Both the position numbers and the translations under genes were made by a program. From contig LT598462.1 in the NCBI GenBank assembly GCA_900074745.1, forward strand, positions 310,001 to 374,000: 64,000 nt of DNA, in the 5' to 3' direction. Each line of letters opens with the position of its first letter. The first letter of the stretch is position 1. Shown here in pieces: positions 1-8,086 of the stretch. The notes under the pieces are model-generated. The model made no database searches, had not been told where the DNA came from, and worked only from the letters and a program-made list of their open reading frames with translations. The DNA is from Lachancea mirantina. Taxonomy: Eukaryota; Ascomycota; Saccharomycetes; Saccharomycetales; Saccharomycetaceae.

Positions 1-856
1 CCAACAGCACCAACGGATGGCCCCTGGCCTCACCAGCGTACACCCGAAGCAAGAAAAAATCGTCTAAGTAAAACCGCGAGAGCGAATCCCACTGTGGGTT
101 TCTCCTGTTTGTCAAAACTTGAAAAAGATGCTTCATAACTCTATCTACTTTCAGCGTGCTGGGCAAACTTTTAAACTCTGACCAATTTTTGAAGCTCTGG
201 TGTAATGCGTCGTTGACTTCATTAAAACACGAAGATCTATGCGGTAGAAGCAAGTTAAAACTCAAATCCAAAGCAGAAAATGGGAGGAAAACCGTTTCTT
301 CCGCGTAATGGACCCACTCCAACGTCGTTGCGTCTCCGCTACAACAATTGATCAGATCAAACACGAGACCATGCTGCATCGCTGTAAGCAATTGGTTGGC
401 GAGAAACGTGAACTCGAAAGATTCATTGTGAGGTCCATGGGCCCCATGGGTCCCAGTATATCCATTCCGACTGTTTTCCGTCAACAATGGCATAATCAGA
501 TCCCCATAATCCATGAGAGACCTGAAAGAATCCCAGTAATGTCGAATATCATCGTCACCCTGACCAAGCTTCCGCAGCGTCTTAACAATGGTCTCGTCTA
601 TGTGATTTCTATACTTAAAGAAATCAAACAAACACTTAAAGCCATTCGTCTCGGCGCGCTTCCTGTAGTTGGCAAAAACTTTGTAATCATTCTTCAGCCA
701 TCGTTGTTCGCAAATAGGTCTCCATACCTCATCACTGGTAATCACCTTGTTAAGCCATGTGGAACAAGATCTCACACTCAAGAGGTCTCCGTAAGTTAGA
801 AACGTCGCTATTTCGATCCAGATGTCGCGTGATAGCACTTGGCCATCAAGTGGCAT
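1..856 (-). CDS. MDM30: F-box protein, probable Mdm30 ortholog (N-terminal part)
   Basis: The minus-strand frame starts at the ATG at 856-854 and stays open to the window edge, giving 285 residues of an incomplete protein. A TAA lies in frame upstream with no ATG between, so the start is well fixed. Residues about 8-52 look like an F-box (DIWIEIATFLTYGDLLSVRS, then W and a conserved VWRPICEQRW). F-box proteins bind Skp1 and bring substrates to SCF ubiquitin ligases. The identification as MDM30, which drives turnover of the mitofusin Fzo1 in S. cerevisiae, rests mainly on gene order: YLR368W lies beside RPS22B (YLR367W), and the strand also fits. I could not verify it by sequence recall; another F-box family member, for example an FBXO21-like protein, remains possible. 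It is divergent from the arrestin gene, with about 175 bp between starts. Confidence 0.6.
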   Translation of the reverse strand, partial: MPLDGQVLSRDIWIEIATFLTYGDLLSVRSCSTWLNKVITSDEVWRPICEQRWLKNDYKVFANYRKRAETNGFKCLFDFFKYRNHIDETIVKTLRKLGQGDDDIRHYWDSFRSLMDYGDLIMPLLTENSRNGYTGTHGAHGPHNESFEFTFLANQLLTAMQHGLVFDLINCCSGDATTLEWVHYAEETVFLPFSALDLSFNLLLPHRSSCFNEVNDALHQSFKNWSEFKSLPSTLKVDRVMKHLFQVLTNRRNPQWDSLSRFYLDDFFLLRVYAGEARGHPLVLL

Positions 857-1031
857 TTTAGCCCCTGGAGTTTGATACGAAAAGTAGGAATTTTTGCGAC
901 AGATCGTTGATGATCTTGACCAGATACAAGTTGATTTTTCTTAAAGATCAAAATTGGTGAAGTTGGTGAAAACCTCAATGTAAGGTCATCGAACACTTAT
1001 ATAAAGAAAGCACAGATAACAAGACACGGAG

Positions 1032-3104
1032 ATGTTTTCTATTGGCAATCTTTCGTCGTCTTCTTCGCAACCGGTATACTTTGATATAAGGTTGAAGTCT
1101 CCCTATAAAAACATGATACTCATCCAGGGGACCCCTTTAGAAGCAGCTCCGATTCCGTTATCAGGTCATTTGGTATTTTCGATACCGGAACATTTAAATG
1201 CCAAGAAGATATCATTAAAATTATCTGGAACGTTCAAGTTGGAGTTTCTGCAGGTCGGACAACACAAGAATACGAGTTTGGCTAGTATTGTGAAAGAGCA
1301 GAAACCTATTTTTGAATGTGTGTGGGAAAACTTGTTAGTTTCATCTGAGGGAATTATTACCATTGGAGGCGGTGGTTGTAGTGGACCTGGGTCTGCTGGT
1401 CAGCTTGCTGACCAGCATCATCATGGATTGAAGCCGCACATGATTTCGTCGCTTTCCGCCAGCTCTATTGGTTCGATCCGCAAATCGAAAAAATCGCATT
1501 CTTCGTTGGTCTTGGAACTTCCACAAAATGGGGTTTCTGGAACGCCTTACAAGGGCCAAATTGCTCCAGCAGGAACCTCTTTTGGTCTACGGGCCGGAAA
1601 TTACGAGCTACCATTCGAAGTTTCGTTACCACCCGACATTGCAGAAACCGTCGAAGGTTTACAAGCGGGTTCCGTCTTATACAAGTTTGAATCTCAACTA
1701 GAGAGAGGTGGATTCAAAAATGCGTTTTCCAGGTTCAAATATCTTCGCATTTTCCGTACCTTGTCTGTTAACAATCTGGCAGTTCAAGAGGAAATGTATG
1801 TGGGAAAAAGTTGGCCGGGAAAATTACAATACGAGGTTTCAATTCCCAGTAGAGCCATTCCAATCGGTGGTATAACGCCAATTACGATCAGACTTTATCC
1901 TTTCAAGAAAGGTTACAGGTTGCACAAGATAAAGGCGGAGCTTGTGCAATACTATGCTTTCCAGGACCAAGATGGTCAGTTATACGACGACGAAACCGTG
2001 GTTTTCCAGCAAGAGATGTTTAATTTCGAAGGTATAACCGGCTGCGACACAAGAAATGGGAACGTTCTCATAGACAAAACGGAAATTATCTCGTCTATAA
2101 AGCTACCGGACAATTTGAAGAAGGTAACGCAAGATTGCGACATTGGTAATGACTTGATTCGAGTCAGACACAAGCTTTCTATCAAGATATCAATGAAAAG
2201 AGCTCGAGACGTAGCGGAAGGCGCCAACGCAAGCGCAATCGCTGGCAGCAGGCCGGAACAAAACACGGATATAAAGGCCAACTTACCAGTGTTACTCTAT
2301 GTTTCGCCGCATGTTCTAGTTAACGGACGGCTTGTTCTCGTGGATAACGCGGGAAAATTGCATTTCAGATCGGGCGGAATCACGCCCTTGTTCGAGGACA
2401 GTCAGCGCCCTATAAACGTCGGTAGCAATGACGATGACGTTCAAGAACCGTTTTCGAGAACTGATTCGCTGAACAACCTAGAACGCATGACGGATGGAAC
2501 CTTGTCTATCAGCTATTTCCCGAAACAGGACATGGAAGCTCCCCCAACCTACTCAAAGCATGTCTACGACAGACTTTACGACGCAGCGCGTCCGCCAAGC
2601 GAGCCGGGGCTTGCGTCTTTGGCGCGTACTGCGTCCCTGGACAGCCATTTCCCGGCCCCTGAAGCCGAACCAATTGGAACGCGCGGCGGCGAGATAAAAA
2701 GACCCCAGTCATCTAACGTTCTCAATTCCATGATACCTAAAACTTTGTCGCTGAACAACCTGAACGAGGTTCCATCCTATGAACAAACTGTTCACGAAAC
2801 TGATAACGAGACAGGCCCTTCGGTGGACGATCTTGCTCCGAGCTACGAATCTTCCAATCCACCTTCAAGGGTCGGTTCCCCGATACCTGCTTTAGTTGGG
2901 CCCAAGCCTAGTCACATAAATGCTCGCAGCTTTCGCGGAGGACTCAAGAACTTTGTCAGGGCACGAAGCCCTGAAATACGGCAATATTCTACATCAAGTC
3001 CGCTAGCTCATGGTAGTTTCTCGCAACTACATGGAGTACCCATAGATGATACTATGCAAACTTCGACAACTCAGAACGAATTAAATCAGGAAGATGAGGA
3101 TTAG
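1032..3104 (+). CDS. ART5: Alpha-arrestin Art5 (YGR068C ortholog), Rsp5 adaptor
   Basis: A 690-residue alpha-arrestin. The N-terminal half resembles S. cerevisiae Art5 closely (YFDIRLKSPYKNMILIQG, KLEFLQVG, ENLLVSSEG, and the ELPQNGVSGTPY linker), more so than Rod1 or Rog3. The arrestin fold spans roughly residues 12-440. A low-complexity tail carries a PPTY motif at 504-507 and weaker PSY motifs near 581 and 603, the kind of PY site bound by the WW domains of the HECT ubiquitin ligase Rsp5. In S. cerevisiae Art5 promotes ubiquitination and endocytosis of the inositol transporter Itr1. The tail is about 100 residues longer than in S. cerevisiae. Position next to the YGR067C-like gene supports the assignment. 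Confidence 0.9.
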   Translation: MFSIGNLSSSSSQPVYFDIRLKSPYKNMILIQGTPLEAAPIPLSGHLVFSIPEHLNAKKISLKLSGTFKLEFLQVGQHKNTSLASIVKEQKPIFECVWENLLVSSEGIITIGGGGCSGPGSAGQLADQHHHGLKPHMISSLSASSIGSIRKSKKSHSSLVLELPQNGVSGTPYKGQIAPAGTSFGLRAGNYELPFEVSLPPDIAETVEGLQAGSVLYKFESQLERGGFKNAFSRFKYLRIFRTLSVNNLAVQEEMYVGKSWPGKLQYEVSIPSRAIPIGGITPITIRLYPFKKGYRLHKIKAELVQYYAFQDQDGQLYDDETVVFQQEMFNFEGITGCDTRNGNVLIDKTEIISSIKLPDNLKKVTQDCDIGNDLIRVRHKLSIKISMKRARDVAEGANASAIAGSRPEQNTDIKANLPVLLYVSPHVLVNGRLVLVDNAGKLHFRSGGITPLFEDSQRPINVGSNDDDVQEPFSRTDSLNNLERMTDGTLSISYFPKQDMEAPPTYSKHVYDRLYDAARPPSEPGLASLARTASLDSHFPAPEAEPIGTRGGEIKRPQSSNVLNSMIPKTLSLNNLNEVPSYEQTVHETDNETGPSVDDLAPSYESSNPPSRVGSPIPALVGPKPSHINARSFRGGLKNFVRARSPEIRQYSTSSPLAHGSFSQLHGVPIDDTMQTSTTQNELNQEDED

Positions 3105-3142
3105 GTGAAAAATAGAAATACAAGACTTCTAGCGGCAAAAGC

Positions 3143-3385
3143 ATGATCAGACTAATTTTCACGATCGCAAGACGTATGCCGGCATCGAATCCCTTAACTT
3201 CGGAGTTTTTCACTTTTTTTTATTCAAGACTCGGAACCTCTAAGGTAGTTGCCAAACGGCTGTCGACAGAAAGCGAATGCGACGAACTCTTACGATTTTT
3301 TCGCGATAACCCAAAAGGTGAATCAGTCAATGTCAGTCATGTCTTCGAAGGAGGGGCATACATAATATATGTCAGCTGGCGATGA
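3143..3385 (+). CDS. Possible small protein, 80 aa, unknown
   Basis: A complete ATG-to-TGA frame of 80 codons lies in the gap between ART5 and the zinc-finger gene. The first 40 residues are rich in Arg, Ser and hydrophobics with few acidic residues (MIRLIFTIARRMPASNPLTS), which would suit a mitochondrial presequence. The second half mixes charged and aliphatic residues and ends in YIIYVSWR. I recognise no family, and no S. cerevisiae gene is known at this place. It could equally be a chance frame in the 5' region of the downstream gene. Conservation in sister species would decide. Confidence 0.25.
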   Translation: MIRLIFTIARRMPASNPLTSEFFTFFYSRLGTSKVVAKRLSTESECDELLRFFRDNPKGESVNVSHVFEGGAYIIYVSWR

Positions 3386-3471
3386 TCATGGAGGAAAAAT
3401 GTGGTAATGAAGAAAGATTAAGTTTTGCAAATCGTTCTAGTGAGTGATTCTGTCCGATATAGCACTGTGGT

Positions 3472-5688
3472 ATGGCTCCTAAAAACTATATTTGTTCATT
3501 TTGCGCTAAAACTTTTACAAGGTCAGAGCACAAACGAAGACACGAACGGGTTCATCGTGGATCAAAGCCATTTTCATGTCTGGTGTGTTCGCAAAATTTT
3601 GTTCGGCGAGATCTTCTACAGCGGCATATAAGAACGGTTCATCGGGACATTGTACAGCGCAAGTTGTCGATTTTATGTTCTCGCGAATTTAGCAAAGATG
3701 TTCAAGATTCCGTAGTAAACTCATTCATTGGAACTCAGAAGGATAGCGACAATCCAATTCCGCAAATTGGCAAGGCTCAAAAGTGCGAATCACTGATTTT
3801 CTCGACTCCCGTAATGTCAGGTGAACTTAGCGAAGTGCTTGTTGCGCATATCAAGGATTTGTTGTATGACGAAAGTTTGAGCCAGGCGCTGAAAGATCAA
3901 ATTGAAAAAGATGCTGTTTACTGGTTTGACAGTGGCATGCGCTACGTCGTTTCGCACAATGTGTTTGCTGCTGGTGTAGCGCTCAAATTGAGGTTTGGCA
4001 TGAAATCTACGCAGTCGTTTGCTTTACTCTGTAAAAATTCTCCTGCGATTGCAGCGCTTGTGACCGTGGGATGCTTTGCGAAGGGCGGGCCCGCGCAATG
4101 TTTTAAGCGGCTGTGGCATGTTACCTGGCAGTTTGGCACCAGCGTGCCTGTTCGGCAAAGTCTAGCCGCTTTCAACCTACTCATTCACCTTTATGCTCAT
4201 TTAAAGGAGAACGAAACACCAGTGGGCATCCTCGAGATTGGTCAAACGTATCAGCAAGCTTTGCAAACTATTGTCGATCTTGCGTCTTCGCAGAAAGTCT
4301 TTGAAACACAAGAAGAGCTGTGGACTGTTTTCAGCCAGTTCGTCAGTATGGCTTTCATATCGCAGCGTTATAGTCCATCTTGCCAGACTCTTTATCAGTG
4401 GTTCGCAAGCCAAAAGTGCTATAATGATAAAAGCCTTTACGAATGCATTGAGGGCATAGGGAAAATCACTGATTTGGCCCTCCCTCAACATGCACTCGAC
4501 GCTATAGTTAAAGCGCTACTCTATAACGTTTCCTGTCCCAGCCCAACCCACTTTCAGAATCACACCCACGAAACTATACACACCGCATTGGTCGTCTTAA
4601 ATGGCGCCATGAGTCATGTTTCATGCGATTCGACAACACCCGATAGAGATATGCTTAAGAGTTCCTTCGAAATGTGGTCTCTTCACGTTACTGTTACGGC
4701 AGCTCGTTCTAAGATCTCCAATATGCTCACGCAACATTTGAGTATCCCGAGTAACGAGACTCATTGGGAACTTTTAACAGTTACTTGGTTCGAACTAATC
4801 TGGAGTTGCTGTGACGGTTGCTACACGGGAGAGTCGAAGCATTGCACTTGGTTCATTTACCATTATTTGAGAGATGAAGGTGGTGAACTTTCACTGGAAA
4901 ATATGAAATCTGCTTGGCCCACGTCCAATTGTATCAACAACAGTTTGGCAATATGTGTTTTTCCTGTGATTGGCATGTTAGCAGTGCAAGAGAATATCTC
5001 GTGGGAAGGCTTTTCTGCCAAAAATCTCATGTTAATCGTTGACACCATCACATTTCAGTTGACACTTTTCGATCTCATGATACCCTCCGATCCTAATATG
5101 GCAGGTGGAGCTGCAAAGAATGCTATTGGGGAATACCTTTTCGAAAACCCCATAATCCAGGTTTTAATGGTCGTTTGGAGTGAAACTATTTCTTTCAGAG
5201 GCACGAAGGTATCAGCAAGCGCTGAGGAAGATATGCTGCTGGTCAAAGAGTTTGTCGAGACATATGCGCTTAAACCAAAAAGCTGCTATAGTCAACAACT
5301 TTCCAATAAAGAGGCCCGTATGCAAAGTGGAAAGAGTCATAGAACAGTTCCCGTTGGCTTTTACGTTTTACAACATAATATCACTTCGATGTGTCGTAAG
5401 TTTCTCGTTTCTTTGACTTCGAAATGCAACTTCCAAGGTATCACGACAGATGCAACTCTCGAAACGCTCATCAATGAACTTGAGAGGAAAGAGAATTTGC
5501 TCAAAACTCTCATTCAAAGGGATCATAAGATTCAATTGCGTGGATCACATTCGCGTCCTTCAATGCCAATTTTAAATTTTGATTTAAAAACAAGGCAAAA
5601 TCTTTCTAGCATGCGAAACCAGTATATTTCGGACTTGTACGGTCACCCAAATAGCACCGCGAGTCTAAAAAGTTTGCGGGAACTTTGA
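3472..5688 (+). CDS. YGR067C: Adr1-type C2H2 zinc-finger transcription factor (YGR067C ortholog)
   Basis: A 738-residue protein with two tandem C2H2 fingers at the extreme N terminus: C8/C11/H24/H28 and C36/C39/H52/H57. The recognition helices, RSEHKRRH and RRDLLQRH, are of the Adr1 type, so a GG(A/G)G-like DNA core is expected. The remaining 670 residues have no motif I can name but are consistent with the long regulatory region of this fungal family. Orthology to YGR067C (unnamed, Adr1-like fingers) follows from its place between ART5 (YGR068C) and VHT1 (YGR065C), on the expected strand. A role in carbon-source or stress transcription is only inferred from the Adr1/Rsf2/Sdd4 family. Confidence 0.85.
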   Translation: MAPKNYICSFCAKTFTRSEHKRRHERVHRGSKPFSCLVCSQNFVRRDLLQRHIRTVHRDIVQRKLSILCSREFSKDVQDSVVNSFIGTQKDSDNPIPQIGKAQKCESLIFSTPVMSGELSEVLVAHIKDLLYDESLSQALKDQIEKDAVYWFDSGMRYVVSHNVFAAGVALKLRFGMKSTQSFALLCKNSPAIAALVTVGCFAKGGPAQCFKRLWHVTWQFGTSVPVRQSLAAFNLLIHLYAHLKENETPVGILEIGQTYQQALQTIVDLASSQKVFETQEELWTVFSQFVSMAFISQRYSPSCQTLYQWFASQKCYNDKSLYECIEGIGKITDLALPQHALDAIVKALLYNVSCPSPTHFQNHTHETIHTALVVLNGAMSHVSCDSTTPDRDMLKSSFEMWSLHVTVTAARSKISNMLTQHLSIPSNETHWELLTVTWFELIWSCCDGCYTGESKHCTWFIYHYLRDEGGELSLENMKSAWPTSNCINNSLAICVFPVIGMLAVQENISWEGFSAKNLMLIVDTITFQLTLFDLMIPSDPNMAGGAAKNAIGEYLFENPIIQVLMVVWSETISFRGTKVSASAEEDMLLVKEFVETYALKPKSCYSQQLSNKEARMQSGKSHRTVPVGFYVLQHNITSMCRKFLVSLTSKCNFQGITTDATLETLINELERKENLLKTLIQRDHKIQLRGSHSRPSMPILNFDLKTRQNLSSMRNQYISDLYGHPNSTASLKSLREL

Positions 5689-5892
5689 GTTACGTGAGTG
5701 AAGATATAACAGGTAGCAAATGACGGTGAAATACTGTTTTGGCCATTTGCCATTTATCCCAATCTCTTGAGAAAGACCCCTATTAAAGCTACGATGAGCG
5801 ACATCCGGTCAACTGCGGTCGCAATGCCATTCCATTTTTTTGACTTCAATTAGCTTGACTATGCTGGGCATAGCACACTACATTATATTTAT

Positions 5893-6649
5893 TTAATAGA
5901 CAAAACCCAAAATTTTACCTGCAACGTGTTTTCTTCTAGCCTCTTCGTGGTCCATAATACCAGCCGAAGTCGTCAAAATAACGTAACCAAATTGTCTAGC
6001 TGGAAGCAAGTTTTCTGTCCACTTCTCAATGTCCGGCATCTTGACGTTGAATCTTGGGGAAATGACACCACATTTGTTGAGTCTACCGTTAAGTTGAACT
6101 ACGATCTTTCCAGATCTGTGGTCGTCGATGTACTCAAATTCACCAATATAACCTGACAAACGCTGTTAGTATTAACTGCTGACTATTATTTTTTTCAAAA
6201 CTTGGTGTCCAACTATGAAGAATGGCAGCATCACAGTAACCAAATTGCCCAGTTTCGACTCGAATGTCGAGAAAAAGTAAACGGTCAAGAGCATGGAAAA
6301 GATTCAGGACCGTGTAAGAAGCATTTTCAAAACTTTAATTTCCCGGACACTTAAAAGACAGTATGGGACTGAAAAATCACAGCATAGCTGCCCGAACATG
6401 CCATCCAGTTATATGTCCGGTTGCAAAAAGAAGCGAGAAGTCGAAACAAGGACAATATTGGAAAATCCGAAAGGCGCAAAACGACATCCGAAGTTTAGCC
6501 CGTAATTAAAACATACCGTGCTTCTGCATAACCTGCAAAAATTTGATAATCACTTTAGAAGAAGGTCTCAACAAAACCTGGCGTTTGCCAGATTTTTCGG
6601 CGTTGTTGATGTTGTTCAAAGCGTCAGCCAAAACGGAAATACGAGCCAT
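5893..6649 (-). CDS. RPS22: 40S ribosomal protein uS8 (Rps22), two coding exons
   Basis: Exon 1 is 6649-6517 (133 nt, ATG at 6649) and exon 2 is 6152-5893. Joined, they give 130 residues, the same length as yeast Rps22, from [13 protein letters not shown] to GKILGFVY. The split Gly codon (G|GT) rebuilds the family sequence [12 protein letters not shown]. Rps22 is the uS8 protein of the small subunit. Two introns, one in the coding sequence and one in the 5'UTR, copy the layout of S. cerevisiae RPS22B (YLR367W), and the position beside the YGR067C-like gene and VHT1 agrees. A Rap1-like box lies about 300 bp upstream of the first intron. The stop is TAA at 5895-5893. Confidence 0.97.
6153..6516 (-). 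other. RPS22 coding-sequence intron (364 nt)
   Basis: The donor is GTATGT (6516-6511), the branch site is a canonical TACTAAC (6171-6165) and the acceptor is CAG ending at 6153. Removal restores the uS8 reading frame exactly. The interior shows no open frame or obvious snoRNA that I can support. Confidence 0.95.
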
Positions 6650-6659
6650 AGCGATGAGA

Positions 6660-6985
6660 CTAAACAAAAATAGGGCAATTCCGGTCAGTACTTGACTTCT
6701 GCTTCTTTAGCTTTTGAGAAAGCACCATGAGTGTCCTCTAACGGAGTCATGATACACGTGACAGAGCGGATCCCTCTTACGGGCCCGCTCGTCTCAGATT
6801 GCACAATGGTATCAAGGATCATACTTTCCTAGCGGCTGGTGCTCTTCAGAGCGTCAACCCGCTATCACATCGCTTAGTAAAATAGCCGTTGGGCCCATAA
6901 GCAAAACAGAGAGTATGATTACACTTGATTCTGGCAACCTTCAAAATTTAAAGACAGAAATTAAAGAGACTCGTCGAACACATAC
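6660..6985 (-). other. RPS22 5'UTR intron (about 326 nt)
   Basis: A GTATGT donor lies at 6985-6980. The acceptor, TTTAG, ends at 6660, ten bases upstream of the ATG. A TACTGAC branch-like sequence sits at 6690-6684, about 30 nt before the acceptor, followed by a pyrimidine-rich tract. S. cerevisiae RPS22B is known to carry a 5'UTR intron that hosts snR44, so both the position and the probable cargo agree. Transcript evidence is needed for the exact donor. Confidence 0.7.
6729..6900 (-). ncRNA. snR44: Candidate H/ACA snoRNA snR44 inside the RPS22 5'UTR intron
   Basis: Read on the minus strand, the intron core folds as two hairpins with H/ACA signals. Hairpin 1 closes CGGCT (6888-6884) on AGCCG (6837-6833), with a GCTC-TGAA-GAGC tip. 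An ANANNA-type H box, AAAGTA, follows at 6827-6822. Hairpin 2 has a lower stem TGATAC/GTATCA and an upper stem GAGCGG/CCGCTC around an internal loop of the kind used as a pseudouridylation pocket. An ACA at 6734-6732 stands 3 nt before the proposed 3' end. In S. cerevisiae snR44 is the H/ACA guide in this same intron. The ends are approximate, and the spacing from pocket to ACA looks longer than usual, so the lower stem of hairpin 2 may fold differently. Confidence 0.6.
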
Positions 6986-7290
6986 ATGGCAAGGAAAGAG
7001 TGTCAAGGCTCTCTCACCATGTCCATTGATCGCGAAAGAGTCCATTCTGGTAGCTTTTTCTCTTGGTGTTGGAACCAGGTCAAAATCATCATCTTTAAGC
7101 GGTAAAGAGACGGTAATCTGCCCTAATTCCAACCACAAAAACTTCTTATTTGTCAGACAACATACGTATTATTGATGGGAGATACTTTGGAGCCGCGTTG
7201 AGCTGTAATGGAGCGTTAAATATCGCCTGAAATAGGTGGAAATTGAATCATCGCCTTATATATTGAAAATTTTTCAACTACAGACCGAGG

Positions 7291-7302
7291 GTGAATGGGT
7301 GT
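7291..7302 (-). promoter_or_regulatory. Rap1-like site upstream of RPS22
   Basis: The minus strand reads ACACCCATTCAC, close to the Rap1 consensus ACACCCRYACAY found at yeast ribosomal protein promoters. It lies about 300 bp above the 5'UTR intron donor. Confidence 0.5.
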
Positions 7303-8086
7303 TAGGATGAGATTGTAACGTGACTTACGTCAAATGTGATACGCATTGGCAGAATCACGTGACTCCGTTTGATCAATTTTCATTCTCTGTTCGAATTCCA
7401 ATAGAAGCTTAAATTCTCAGAAAGCAAAGTTAGCCAAACAGCTATCATTTGGTAAGCCCTGTGGAAAAACTGTGTAAGTCGCGGATAGAGCATTGGATAT
7501 ATAATCGTAGCAAATAGGCTTGGAATGTTCAACCAGTGCAGTATCACCATTTCCACACTTCTTCACTCGTTGTAACATGTTCCAATGACTCAAATCCAAC
7601 AAATCTTGAACTGTTCGACGAAGAGTTTGTTTTCACAATAGGTGGGATGGTAGCTCATCATTCTTAATCTGGTGCACACTGCGACGAAAGCTGAAATGTT
7701 GTCGCGTTAAACATTAGACGAATCCGGGGCCTATCAAATCAAGTTGATGATTCAACGGATTCATCTCTGACTGAACTCAACAATTATGAAGTAGTCATGC
7801 TGGTATTATCAGCGATCAGCGCGACCCTTCTTAGAATCTTTATTTGCCTAAATTCAGTTGCTTAAGTGACGTTTTGTATGGGCCGTTCTGTGGATAGTCA
7901 TCCTTGAGTCATGTTAAAATGACTATCTCATATGCGGCGCTAGCATTCCAGGAATTGGTGAAAAATTTCCATTAGGCAGTCATGCTCGATGAGCTCCAGT
8001 GAGATCAGGAAATCCTATTAAAGGAGCCAGTTTTTGGCCAGTTTTAGTACCTCCGTCCCATTTCATATGAATCAATCACTAATCAA
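7303..8086. other. Intergenic region between RPS22 and VHT1
   Basis: This is a divergent promoter region with no supportable gene. It holds an E-box, TCACGTGA (CACGTG at 7357-7362). An AATCA...TGATT pair lies at 7737-7752 with a 6-nt spacer. The biotin-responsive Vhr1 element of S. cerevisiae VHT1 has the same half-sites with an 8-nt spacer, so this is only suggestive. A 61-codon minus frame here looks like chance. Confidence 0.4.

Noticed and set aside
308-799. Plus-strand frame of 163 codons
   Set aside because: It lies fully opposite the F-box gene, which has a recognisable domain and continues to the window edge; the plus frame shows no family feature.
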